DNA of 64,000 nucleotides from Kroppenstedtia eburnea. GTDB lineage: Bacteria; Bacillota; Bacilli; Thermoactinomycetales; DSM-45169. The notes beneath the pieces are model-generated. The model was not told where the DNA came from, searched no databases, and saw only the letters and a program-made list of their open reading frames with translations. The DNA lies in NCBI RefSeq assembly GCF_013282215.1, contig NZ_CP048103.1:3348001-3412000 (forward strand). The letters are read 5' to 3'. Position numbers and translations under genes: made by a program. Positions 20,001 to 27,609 of the stretch are shown here, piece by piece. The number at the start of each line of letters is the position of its first letter. Within the stretch, counting starts at the first letter, position 1.

Positions 20001-20275
20001 TGGCCCCCCACAGTGGCCAACAATCCCCGGGGCCGCTCCCGCTCGATGATCCGGGCCAGACTGTCCACCGTCAGAGGCTCCGCATAGACCACATCCGCTG
20101 TCTCCGGATCGGTCATGATCGTGGCCGGATTGTTGTTGACCAGGATCACCCGGATTCCCTCTTCCTTCAGGGCCAGACAGGCCTGCGTTCCGGAATAGTC
20201 AAACTCCGCCGCCTGCCCGATCACAATCGGTCCGGAACCGATCACCAACACACGTTTCACCGCAGGTTCAGCCAT
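17063..20275 (-). CDS. carB: Carbamoyl-phosphate synthase large subunit (arginine operon copy)
   Basis: Makes carbamoyl phosphate from bicarbonate, ammonia and two ATP. The 1070-residue protein has both ATP-grasp halves. The first begins [20 protein letters not shown]; the second begins around residue 555 with [20 protein letters not shown]. Both halves contain metal/ATP motifs such as [20 protein letters not shown] and [18 protein letters not shown]. The C-terminal allosteric domain is short. It overlaps carA by 8 nt and argF by 4 nt. Its small-subunit partner lacks the usual glutaminase residues, so the ammonia source here is an open question. Confidence 0.95.
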   Translation of the reverse strand: [1070 protein letters not shown]

Positions 20276-21320
20276 GGATCTCCACCTCCTTTTTGGCCTT
20301 CACTTGGTGTAAAAACCGGGAAAACACCTTCTCCGCCGCCGGGTTCCCCAGATGGAACTGGATGGAGCTGAGGGGCAGGAGACGGTGGGCCAAACCTTCC
20401 ACTGACCCATCTTGCACATGGTGGTGGGTCACTTTCCAATGACCCGGATTCAGGGAGGAGGCGATGACGGTATACCCATGGTTTTGGGAGGTGATCCACA
20501 CCCGTCCCGTATCTGTTTCCTTCACCGGATGGTTGTTTCCCCGATGACCGCAGGCCAGCCGTTCCGTATCCGCTCCGCAGGCCAGGGCCAACACCTGATG
20601 TCCCAGCCCCACCCCCAGGCTGGGGATCCGGTGCAGCAGAGGCCGCCAGCCTTCCAGATAAGGGAGCAGAGCCTGGGGATCCCCGGGCCCGCCGGAGAAG
20701 AGAAGACCCTCCGGGGCCAACTCTTCGATTTCCCCGGGGGGAGTGGAAAAGGGCACCACCGTCACCCGGCATCCCTGTCGGCGGAGGTGGGCCAAGGTGG
20801 AGGCATCTCCTCCCAGGTCGATTAAAACGAGATGGGGAGCCTCCGGGGACCGAGCGGACAGTTGAATCCGGTCCGGCACCGTGGTCTCTTTCACCCACCG
20901 GAGGGAACGGGGATCCGGCCATGCTTCCACCCGGGGGGCGGGGGTGGAGGTGATCACCCCCCGGATGGCACCCTTCTCCCTCACCTTGCGCACCACCCTC
21001 CGGGTATCGACACCGGTGATCCCCGGAACGCCATGGCAATCCAGCCAAGCTCCCACCCGCCCTTCTGCACACAGCTCGCTCACCACCACCCCGGCGCAGC
21101 GGGGCGGAGCAACCCCCTCCCCTTCCGGAACCGGACCGCAGTTTCCGATCAAGGGATAGGTAAAAGTGACGATCTGACCGGCGTGGGCGGGATCCGTCAT
21201 CACCTCCGGATCACCGGTCATGCCGGTGGTGAATACCACTTCCCCGGCCATCTCCCGGGGAGTCCCGATCCAGGTTCCCGGAAACACCTCCCCGTCTTCA
21301 AACACGAGATACGCTTTCAT
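20268..21320 (-). CDS. carA: Carbamoyl-phosphate synthase small subunit with a degenerate glutaminase triad
   Basis: Normally the class-I glutamine amidotransferase that feeds ammonia to CarB. The N-terminal CPSase_sm domain is ordinary (MKAYLVFEDGEVFPGTW, TTGMTGDPEVMTDP). In the GATase domain the nucleophile motif LGICLGHQ reads LGVGLGHQ (Cys to Gly), and the usual FHPEA reads FHLGN, so the catalytic Glu is also lost while the His remains. CGHRGNNHPV and SQNHGYTV are retained. The ATG at 21320 is chosen for the GGAGGAGG site 9 nt upstream; a TTG 3 codons earlier is possible. Length (350) is normal. It is probably a structural partner only, or an ammonia-dependent enzyme; Cys-less CPS forms exist (animal CPS I). 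Confidence 0.92.
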   Translation of the reverse strand: MKAYLVFEDGEVFPGTWIGTPREMAGEVVFTTGMTGDPEVMTDPAHAGQIVTFTYPLIGNCGPVPEGEGVAPPRCAGVVVSELCAEGRVGAWLDCHGVPGITGVDTRRVVRKVREKGAIRGVITSTPAPRVEAWPDPRSLRWVKETTVPDRIQLSARSPEAPHLVLIDLGGDASTLAHLRRQGCRVTVVPFSTPPGEIEELAPEGLLFSGGPGDPQALLPYLEGWRPLLHRIPSLGVGLGHQVLALACGADTERLACGHRGNNHPVKETDTGRVWITSQNHGYTVIASSLNPGHWKVTHHHVQDGSVEGLAHRLLPLSSIQFHLGNPAAEKVFSRFLHQVKAKKEVEIHG

Positions 21321-22491
21321 CTCCGCCAACCTCCTCCAACAGCAACCATGCTTCTTCCATCCGGGTGACCGCCAACTCCACTTCCGCCACTCCCGTCACC
21401 AGGGGCGGCAACAGGCGCAGGACACGGGGGCCCGCCACCAAGGCCAACACCCCTTGTTCCTGCAAGAGAGAGAGAAGCGGGGCCACCGGCCGGTCCAGCT
21501 CCACCCCCCACATCCAGCCCTGCCCGCGAACTTCCCGGACGAAAGGCAACCCCGCCACCCGCTCATGGAGCAAAACAGCCAGATGACGGGCGGTCTCTTT
21601 CACCCGGACGGGCAGATCCGTTTCCATCCATTCCCGGAGGACCGCCTTGGCAGCGGCCATCGCCACCGGATTGCCGCCGAAGGTGCTGCCGTGGCTGCCC
21701 GGTCCGAAGTGGGCCTCCAGACCGGATCGTCCCAACATGGCACCGACGGGAATCCCATTTCCCAATCCCTTGGCCAAGGTGATGACATCGGGTTGAATCC
21801 CTGCCTCTTGGAAGGCGAACAAGCTCCCGGTACGGCCCATCCCCGTCTGAACCTCATCCACCATCAGCAGGATCTCCCGTTCCCGGCAGAGTTCTTCCAA
21901 TCTCCGGAGAAACGGAGGATCAGCGGGGTGGACACCCCCTTCCCCCTGGATCAGTTCCAGCAGGACGGCGGCAGTGGTATCAGTCAGGCCTGCCTCCAAA
22001 GCGGAGACGTCGTTATAGGGGAGCCGACGAAACCCCTCCGGCAAGGGAGCAAATCCTTCTTTCACCTTTATCTGACCGGTGGCGGTCAAGGTGGCCAAAG
22101 TACGGCCGTGAAAGGATGACTGAAAGGTGACCACCTCCGGTTTGGCCAACCCTTTCCGTTCCCGGCCGTAGCGGCGGGCCAGCTTGAGCGCCGCCTCATT
22201 GGCCTCCGCTCCGCTGTTGCAGAAAAAGGTGAAAGGGAGACCGCTCGCCTGGGCCAGCCGCTCTGATACCTCCTCCTGCAGCGGGATCTGAAACAGGTTG
22301 GAGACATGCCACAATCGATCCAGCTGTTCCTTGACGGCCTCTTTCACCCTGGGATGGACATGCCCCAGATTGCAGACACCCAGCCCTGAGGTGAAATCGA
22401 GATACTTTTTCCCCGCCTCATCCCACAGCCAAGCGCCTTCTCCATGGACGGGACGGAGATCATTTCGTTGATAGGTGGGGAACAACGTCAT
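21298..22491 (-). CDS. argD: Acetylornithine aminotransferase
   Basis: A PLP enzyme converting N-acetylglutamate semialdehyde to N-acetylornithine. The 397-residue class-III aminotransferase shows FFCNSGAEANEAALKLAR, LMVDEVQTGMGRTG and the PLP lysine in ITLAKGLGNGIPVGAML. The ATG has AAAGGAGG inside the 3' end of argB, overlapping it by 32 nt; its own 3' end overlaps carA. Fourth gene of the arginine operon. Confidence 0.96.
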   Translation of the reverse strand: MTLFPTYQRNDLRPVHGEGAWLWDEAGKKYLDFTSGLGVCNLGHVHPRVKEAVKEQLDRLWHVSNLFQIPLQEEVSERLAQASGLPFTFFCNSGAEANEAALKLARRYGRERKGLAKPEVVTFQSSFHGRTLATLTATGQIKVKEGFAPLPEGFRRLPYNDVSALEAGLTDTTAAVLLELIQGEGGVHPADPPFLRRLEELCREREILLMVDEVQTGMGRTGSLFAFQEAGIQPDVITLAKGLGNGIPVGAMLGRSGLEAHFGPGSHGSTFGGNPVAMAAAKAVLREWMETDLPVRVKETARHLAVLLHERVAGLPFVREVRGQGWMWGVELDRPVAPLLSLLQEQGVLALVAGPRVLRLLPPLVTGVAEVELAVTRMEEAWLLLEEVGGDESVSRV

Positions 22492-23269
22492 CCGTGGTCG
22501 CCTCCTTTACAATCCGGGTACCCATCTCTCCCCCCAGACACCCGGGAATGCTGCCATCTGTGATCAGCACCCCGCCGGCTGCCGTCTCCAGACCGGTGAG
22601 GGCCGCCCTCACCTTGGGGATCATGCCGCCCACGATCTCGCCGCTTTGGATCATCTCCCGCACTTCCTCCGGAGTCACCCGGGAGAGCAACTTCCTGGAG
22701 TTCCCTTCCCTTTTCCAAATCCCCGGAACATCGGTCACCAGGATCAGTCGCTCCGCCGCCAACTCCCGGGCAATGGCCCCGGCGGCGGTGTCGGCATTCA
22801 CGTTGTACCGGTTGCCGGAGCCATCCAGCCCGAGGGAGGCCACCACCGGAATCCAGCCCGATTCCCACAGGCTGTACAACAGACGGGGGTGGACGGCGGT
22901 CACTTCCCCCACCCATCCCAGCGCCGGGTCCTTTTGCTCCACTTCCAGCAGACCTCCGTCCACTCCGGAGATCCCGACGGCAGAAGCCTGCGAAGCGCAG
23001 AAACGGGCGGTGAGGGATTTGTTGATCCTGCCGGCCAGAACCATTTCCACCACTTTCAACCCTTCATCATCAGTGATGCGCAAACCGTCGACGAAACGGG
23101 CGGACAGGCCCCATCGTTTCTGAACCCGGCTGATCTCCGGCCCGCCTCCGTGAATCACCACCGGATGAATTCCCTGCTCCATCAACTGCCCGCATTCCCG
23201 GAAAAATGAGGGGTGCAGGTTTTCCAGCACACTCCCCCCGATTTTGATCACCAGCGGCCGAAAACCCAT
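22460..23269 (-). CDS. argB: Acetylglutamate kinase
   Basis: Phosphorylates N-acetylglutamate, the committed arginine step. A 269-residue amino-acid-kinase fold: VIKIGGSVLENL, VVIHGGGPEISRVQKR, and C-terminal NVNADTAAGAIARELAAERLIL plus GGMIPKVRAAL. The operon also has argJ, so the pathway is probably the cyclic one using the acetyl-recycling transferase. A ribosome site GGGAAGAGG directly precedes the ATG. Confidence 0.96.
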   Translation of the reverse strand: MGFRPLVIKIGGSVLENLHPSFFRECGQLMEQGIHPVVIHGGGPEISRVQKRWGLSARFVDGLRITDDEGLKVVEMVLAGRINKSLTARFCASQASAVGISGVDGGLLEVEQKDPALGWVGEVTAVHPRLLYSLWESGWIPVVASLGLDGSGNRYNVNADTAAGAIARELAAERLILVTDVPGIWKREGNSRKLLSRVTPEEVREMIQSGEIVGGMIPKVRAALTGLETAAGGVLITDGSIPGCLGGEMGTRIVKEATTDDVVPHLSTK

Positions 23270-23290
23270 CCTCTTCCCTCCCTCACTTGT

Positions 23291-24535
23291 TCAGGTGCGA
23301 TAGCTGGCATTGATCCGGACGTAATCATAGGTGAGATCACACCCCCAGGCGGTCGCCGCGGCTCTCCCCCGGTTCAGGTCGATCCGGATCCGGGCGGGAT
23401 CCAGCGTAAGCGCCTCCTTCGCCGCCGCCTCCACCATCGGCACCGGGCAACCCTGATGGACCGCACATACCGATCCGAGATAAAGATCCACCCGCTCCGG
23501 ATCAAAGGGGGCTCCACTGTATCCGAGGGCGCACAGGATCCGCCCCCAGTTGGGATCGGTGCCGAAGACCGCCGTCTTCACCAGGCTGGATCCCACAACC
23601 GCCTTGGCGGCTCTCCGGGCTCCTTCCTCGGTCTCCGCCCCGGTCACAACCACTTCCACCAGGCGGGTGGCCCCCTCCCCGTCCCGGGCAATCAGCTGTG
23701 CCAGTTCCCGGGCCACATGGGAGAAAGCCCGGTAATAGACCGGCCACTGGGGATGCTTCGGTGTCAGCGGATCGTTTCCCGCCAACCCGCTGGCCATCAC
23801 CGACACCATGTCATTTGTACTGCAATCCCCGTCCACGGTGATCATATTGAATGTTTCATCTGTCACTTGCCTCAGGAGGGACTGCAGTGCCGGCGCCTCG
23901 ATCGCCGCATCGGTGTTGATAAAAGCCAGCATGGTGGCCATGCGGGGCTGAATCATGCCGGACCCTTTGGCGGCCCCGGCCACCCGTACCTCCCGGCCAT
24001 CCACAGTCAGGCGGACTTCCACCGCTTTGATGCAGGTATCGGTGGTCAGGATCGCCTGGCAAAAAGAATCGTGTCCGGCCGGACCCAACTGTTTCACCAG
24101 CCCTGGGATCCCCGGCCCGATCCGATCCATGGGCAACGGTTCCCCGATCACACCGGTGCTGGCCACTCCGACCCGATGCTCCGGAATATTCAGCCACCGC
24201 GCCGTCTCCCGCCGCATCTCCCTCGCATCTTCCACGCCGCGGGAACCGGTGCAGGCATTGGCATTGCCGCTGTTGACGATCATCGCCTGCATCTTCCCTT
24301 CCATCGCCAGCCCCTCCCGGGTCACCGTCAGCGGTGCGGCCTGGTAAGCGTTCATCGTATAAACCGCGGCGGCTGTGGCCGGCACTTCACAGGCGATCAG
24401 CCCCAGGTCTTTCCGTTTCCGCTTGATACCCGCGTGCAGGCCCGCCGCCGTGAAACCCCGGGGGGAGGTGATCCGGGGCTCCCCCACCACCTCAAATCCC
24501 GGCTCTTCCGCCGCCTTCACCTGAAGCTGTTCCAT
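23291..24535 (-). CDS. argJ: Glutamate N-acetyltransferase / ornithine acetyltransferase
   Basis: Recycles the acetyl group from acetylornithine to glutamate. It is made as a 414-residue precursor that self-cleaves before a threonine; the site reads PRMATMLAFINTDA (around residue 200), with KGSGMIQ just before. MVSVMASG and the C-terminal DPNWGRILCALGYSG are also present. The start MEQLQVKAAEEPGF at 24535 has GGGGAGGAG; upstream in-frame codons do not look native. It lies 26 nt after argC. Confidence 0.95.
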   Translation of the reverse strand: MEQLQVKAAEEPGFEVVGEPRITSPRGFTAAGLHAGIKRKRKDLGLIACEVPATAAAVYTMNAYQAAPLTVTREGLAMEGKMQAMIVNSGNANACTGSRGVEDAREMRRETARWLNIPEHRVGVASTGVIGEPLPMDRIGPGIPGLVKQLGPAGHDSFCQAILTTDTCIKAVEVRLTVDGREVRVAGAAKGSGMIQPRMATMLAFINTDAAIEAPALQSLLRQVTDETFNMITVDGDCSTNDMVSVMASGLAGNDPLTPKHPQWPVYYRAFSHVARELAQLIARDGEGATRLVEVVVTGAETEEGARRAAKAVVGSSLVKTAVFGTDPNWGRILCALGYSGAPFDPERVDLYLGSVCAVHQGCPVPMVEAAAKEALTLDPARIRIDLNRGRAAATAWGCDLTYDYVRINASYRT

Positions 24536-24561
24536 CCTTCTCCTCCCCTTTTCTCCTTCAT

Positions 24562-25593
24562 CTATGGATATTGCGGCAGCAGATCCAGCCCTGCCGTTTC
24601 CGGCCAACCCATGCGCAAGTTCAGATTTTGCACCGCCTGCCCCGCCGCCCCTTTGACCAGGTTGTCAATGGCGGCCATCCCGACCAACATCCCCGTCCGT
24701 TCATCCACATGAAAACCGATGTCGCAAAAATTGCTGCCCTGCACATCTTTGGTACGGGGCCATGCACCTTGATCCCGCACCCGGACAAAGGGGGCTTCCC
24801 GGTAAACCTCCTTCACCATCTCCGTCACCCGGGCGCCGGTCCAACCGGCGGCCGCCGGAGCGTAAAGCGTCACCAGGATTCCCCGGCTCATGGGAACAAT
24901 CTGCGGGATGAAGATCACCTGTGTCTCCCGTCCCCCGATGCGGGCGGCATGCCCTTCGATCTCCGGGGTATGGCGGTGGACGCCCACTTGGTAAGGAAAC
25001 ATATTCTCATTCACTTCCGCGAACAGACTGGTTCGTTTCAGGCCCCGCCCCGCCCCGGAGATACCCGACTTGGCATCCACCGTGACCGGACCGTCGGCGA
25101 TGGAGCCCGCCTGCAACAGGGGCAATAACGCCAACAGGGTCGCCGTCGGATAACAACCGGGATTGGCAATCAGCTCCGCCTGCCGAATCGCAGGCGCCGA
25201 CCATTCACTCAACCCGTAGACCGCCCGCTCCAGCCAGGGATGTGCCGGCGGCTCCGCCCCGTACCACTTCCGGTACTCCTCCCCCTCCAATCGAAAATCT
25301 CCCGCCAGATCGATCACCCGCACTCCCCTCTCCGCCAGCGGAGGGGCCAGCCGGCTGCTGATGCCCGCCGGAGCGGCAAAAAAGACCGCCTCCACCTCTT
25401 CCGCAAGAGCCTCCCCGTCCCACACCTCCAGAGGCTGAGACAGATGGGAGAGGTGGGGGAACACTTCCTTCAACTCCCCGCCCGCCGTTGATGAAGAAAT
25501 CAATTGAGTCAAGTCCGCATAGGGGTGCCTGTGTAAAATCCGGATCAATTCGGCGCTTCCATATCCGGTGGCACCCACCACCGCCACCTTCAT
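24562..25593 (-). CDS. argC: N-acetyl-gamma-glutamyl-phosphate reductase
   Basis: An NADPH-dependent reductase, third enzyme of the arginine pathway and first gene of the operon. It shows the Rossmann motif VAVVGATGYGSAELIRIL, the catalytic cysteine in IANPGCYPTATLLAL and the C-terminal segment VQNLNLRMG. The start MKVAVVGATG at 25593 has a GGGGAGACG site. The gene follows a strong promoter covered by two ARG boxes. Confidence 0.96.
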   Translation of the reverse strand: MKVAVVGATGYGSAELIRILHRHPYADLTQLISSSTAGGELKEVFPHLSHLSQPLEVWDGEALAEEVEAVFFAAPAGISSRLAPPLAERGVRVIDLAGDFRLEGEEYRKWYGAEPPAHPWLERAVYGLSEWSAPAIRQAELIANPGCYPTATLLALLPLLQAGSIADGPVTVDAKSGISGAGRGLKRTSLFAEVNENMFPYQVGVHRHTPEIEGHAARIGGRETQVIFIPQIVPMSRGILVTLYAPAAAGWTGARVTEMVKEVYREAPFVRVRDQGAWPRTKDVQGSNFCDIGFHVDERTGMLVGMAAIDNLVKGAAGQAVQNLNLRMGWPETAGLDLLPQYP

Positions 25594-25625
25594 CTTTCGT
25601 CTCCCCTTCCGTCTCCCGGTTCGGT

Positions 25626-25643
25626 TTCGTATCATTATACATA
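25626..25643. promoter_or_regulatory. ARG box 1 of the argC operon
   Basis: TTCGTATCATTATACATA (reverse strand TATGTATAATGATACGAA) fits TNTGNATWWWWATNCANA with two mismatches. It overlaps the -10 of the argC promoter. Confidence 0.75.
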
Positions 25644-25662
25644 CGTATTAATATTTATGCAA
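25634..25662 (-). promoter_or_regulatory. argC operon promoter
   Basis: On the minus strand TTGCAT (25662-25657) and TATAAT (25639-25634) are 17 nt apart. Both hexamers are inside ARG boxes. Confidence 0.8.
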
Positions 25663-25663
25663 T
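25646..25663. promoter_or_regulatory. ARG box 2 of the argC operon
   Basis: TATTAATATTTATGCAAT (reverse ATTGCATAAATATTAATA) fits the ARG consensus with two mismatches and covers the -35. It is two base pairs from box 1, the usual tandem arrangement for hexameric ArgR/AhrC. Confidence 0.75.
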
Positions 25664-25822
25664 GGGTTGCAAAAAAATAGTGCGCATCCCCGATTCCTCT
25701 TCTTTTGGAACAGGGTCAGTGCACGATCCCGGGCAGAATATATATTTAAAGCATACGGGGGCGGGTAACAGTAATCTTTCATCATCATCTTTTTGAGACT
25801 CCGCAGGGCTGAAATGCCCTAA

Positions 25823-26109
25823 AAGCATTGTGAAAAAGCCGTCATACCCATAGGGCACAAGTCGTGCCCAGGGTCGCTTCGCTCCCTGGTCACGCTATGC
25901 ACTTACCAGTACAAGTCTCCCCAGGGTCACTCCGTTCCCGGTCTCGCTATGCACTCACCAGCACAAGTCTCACCTAGGTCACTCCGTTCCCGGTCTCGCT
26001 ATGCAGGGAGGTGGGTTTCACATGGAGTGACTTTGGCTCGTAAGAACAACCCGAAGGTCATGTGAAACCCCATCCCGACCGGCCAAGAATGCACTAAATC
26101 ACAACGCTT
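25823..26109 (-). mobile_element. M1-type miniature element, best-preserved long copy
   Basis: Perfect 4-bp target duplication CTAA (25819-25822 and 26110-26113). The ends AAGCATTGTGA and TCACAACGCTT are inverted repeats. Reading on the minus strand it has the GGTTTCACATG arms and three tandem ~51-bp units, one with the inner palindrome-like GGTCGCTTCGCTCCC. No gene inside. It lies between the argC promoter and the end of the phosphatase gene. Confidence 0.85.
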
Positions 26110-26113
26110 CTAA

Positions 26114-26257
26114 GGGCGCTTCCCGCAGACTTCCTGCGGATGCCTTGGGATTCTTGGGTGATCAGCTCTCTCTTCGAACAACCCCCGGGCAGTCAGCCTG
26201 TCCCAAGCAGCTGGACGTAGCCCGCCCGCTTCCCGTGCTTGGATCAGCTTCTGTTGC
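26114..26257. other. Unassigned 140-bp spacer after the PAP2 gene
   Basis: A short hairpin CCGCAG-GAAGT-CTGCGG lies next to the M1 right end. The minus strand is open in a frame overlapping the phosphatase 3' end, but it resembles nothing I know. No gene called. Confidence 0.3.
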
Positions 26258-26803
26258 TTAGCTGGCGGAGACGGTGTCTTCAGCCCGTACCTTCTGTTTC
26301 CGTTTATTGCGAATGAGTTGCACCGCCTTTGCGGCCAAGAAAGCAACTATGATCCCTGCCAATACATCCCCCGGGTAATGATGGCCCACATAGGGACGGG
26401 AAACACCGATCAACAGCGCCAACACCAGCATCATTCCGCCCAGGAGGCGATTGTGGTACCAAACCCCAAAAGCGATGGCAAAAGCTCCAGTGGTGTGATC
26501 GCTGGGAAAAGACGAATCGGCGGCATGAGGGAGCAGTATATTTACATGATCATGGGCCACGAACGGTCGTTCACGGGGCCACAATTGACCGATCCCATAA
26601 CTCAAGGCCAAAGCGAGGGCCAATGTCGCACCCGTACAGAGCCCGCTGATCCGCAGGGATTTGGAACGCCAGTTGAGGACCATCAGGAACAGGATCAAGG
26701 CAAATCCGTAAGGGCCGTAATCCGTCATAAACATCATAAAACCATCCAAAAAGCGATTTTCTCCAGCCAGACCGTTAATCCATTGAAAAATGGTGAAGTC
26801 CAT
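26258..26803 (-). CDS. bcrC: PAP2-family undecaprenyl-pyrophosphate phosphatase (BcrC-like)
   Basis: An integral membrane phosphatase that regenerates undecaprenyl phosphate from the pyrophosphate, the target of bacitracin. The 181-residue protein has about five hydrophobic helices and the three PAP2 motifs: KxxxxxxRP as GIGQLWPRERPF, PSDH as SSFPSDHTTGAFAIA, and SRxxxxxHYPGDV as SRPYVGHHYPGDVL. The basic C-tail (RNKRKQKVR) is cytoplasmic. It follows bcrAB and their two-component genes, which strongly suggests a bacitracin-defence role. The symbol is assigned by similarity and context. Confidence 0.85.
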   Translation of the reverse strand: MDFTIFQWINGLAGENRFLDGFMMFMTDYGPYGFALILFLMVLNWRSKSLRISGLCTGATLALALALSYGIGQLWPRERPFVAHDHVNILLPHAADSSFPSDHTTGAFAIAFGVWYHNRLLGGMMLVLALLIGVSRPYVGHHYPGDVLAGIIVAFLAAKAVQLIRNKRKQKVRAEDTVSAS

Positions 26804-26859
26804 CTTTTTTCCCCTTTACCTTTTCAGTATCTGGATTTGAAAATTGATTGGCGGGTGGT

Positions 26860-27609
26860 TCACTGAATATCCGCCTTTTTAAAGTAGATGAGTGTGGCTA
26901 TAAATCCAATGACAGATGTTGCGGCAATGGAAACATATGAATATTCCGCTGGATATGTTGGAAGCAGAGTATGATTTGCTATGTCTCCTGCTGCTGCCCA
27001 TGGAAACAACCCTCTGTGTTCTGAGTTCGCAGTCATTACGTTGATCAAGGTGATCACAATCGTGAATATAATGGTCGGTACATAATTCTTCGCCACAAGG
27101 GTGACAAGGATCATGGGTGTTGACAGGATAAAAAGAAGTCCTCCCCCGATACCGAATTGTTTGAGAGATCCCAGGACCAATGAAGTGCCCAGCCCTTCAA
27201 AGCGTCCCAGCATCCCCAGTATCAATGTCAGTCCCCAAGCAACTGAAGTCAGCATCATCATCCACATGAACAATAGAAGCAATTTACTCATAATAAGGCT
27301 TGTCCGTGGCACAGGGATCGTTAACAGGTTTTTTAATGTATCCTCCATATATTCGCGGTTAAACAGATAAGCAGTAACCACTCCATACAGGGGGACTCCT
27401 ATAATTAAAACCGTATACAAACTGGTGTTGTCAAAAAGTTCATCGAATTGAATGAACGGAGTCGGTTGTTTTGTTTTCATATGAATATAAGATGCGACAA
27501 CCACCATAAAAGGAGCCACAGCTGCTCCGATGATGCTGATTAAGAACATTTTGGAGCGTTTGAGCTTTAGGAGCTCGGTATACACCAGATCAACCAATCG
27601 TCCCACCAC
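26860..27609 (-). CDS. bcrB: ABC-2 type permease, BcrB-like (bacitracin export)
   Basis: A six-helix membrane protein of ~249 residues, N-terminus LVDLVYTELLKLKRSKMFLIS as in BcrB/lantibiotic-immunity permeases, ending in YFKKADIQ. The start is uncertain: GTG at 27609 lacks a ribosome site, whereas a TTG at 27597 is preceded by GGTGGTGG. The start region overlaps the bcrA end. Base composition is clearly more A+T-rich than the flanking arginine genes, so the cluster looks acquired. Confidence 0.85.
   Translation of the reverse strand: MVGRLVDLVYTELLKLKRSKMFLISIIGAAVAPFMVVVASYIHMKTKQPTPFIQFDELFDNTSLYTVLIIGVPLYGVVTAYLFNREYMEDTLKNLLTIPVPRTSLIMSKLLLLFMWMMMLTSVAWGLTLILGMLGRFEGLGTSLVLGSLKQFGIGGGLLFILSTPMILVTLVAKNYVPTIIFTIVITLINVMTANSEHRGLFPWAAAGDIANHTLLPTYPAEYSYVSIAATSVIGFIATLIYFKKADIQ

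Noticed and set aside
26110-26346. A 78-codon minus-strand frame downstream of the PAP2 gene
   Set aside because: It mostly overlaps the PAP2 3' end in another frame, starts within it and lacks a ribosome site.
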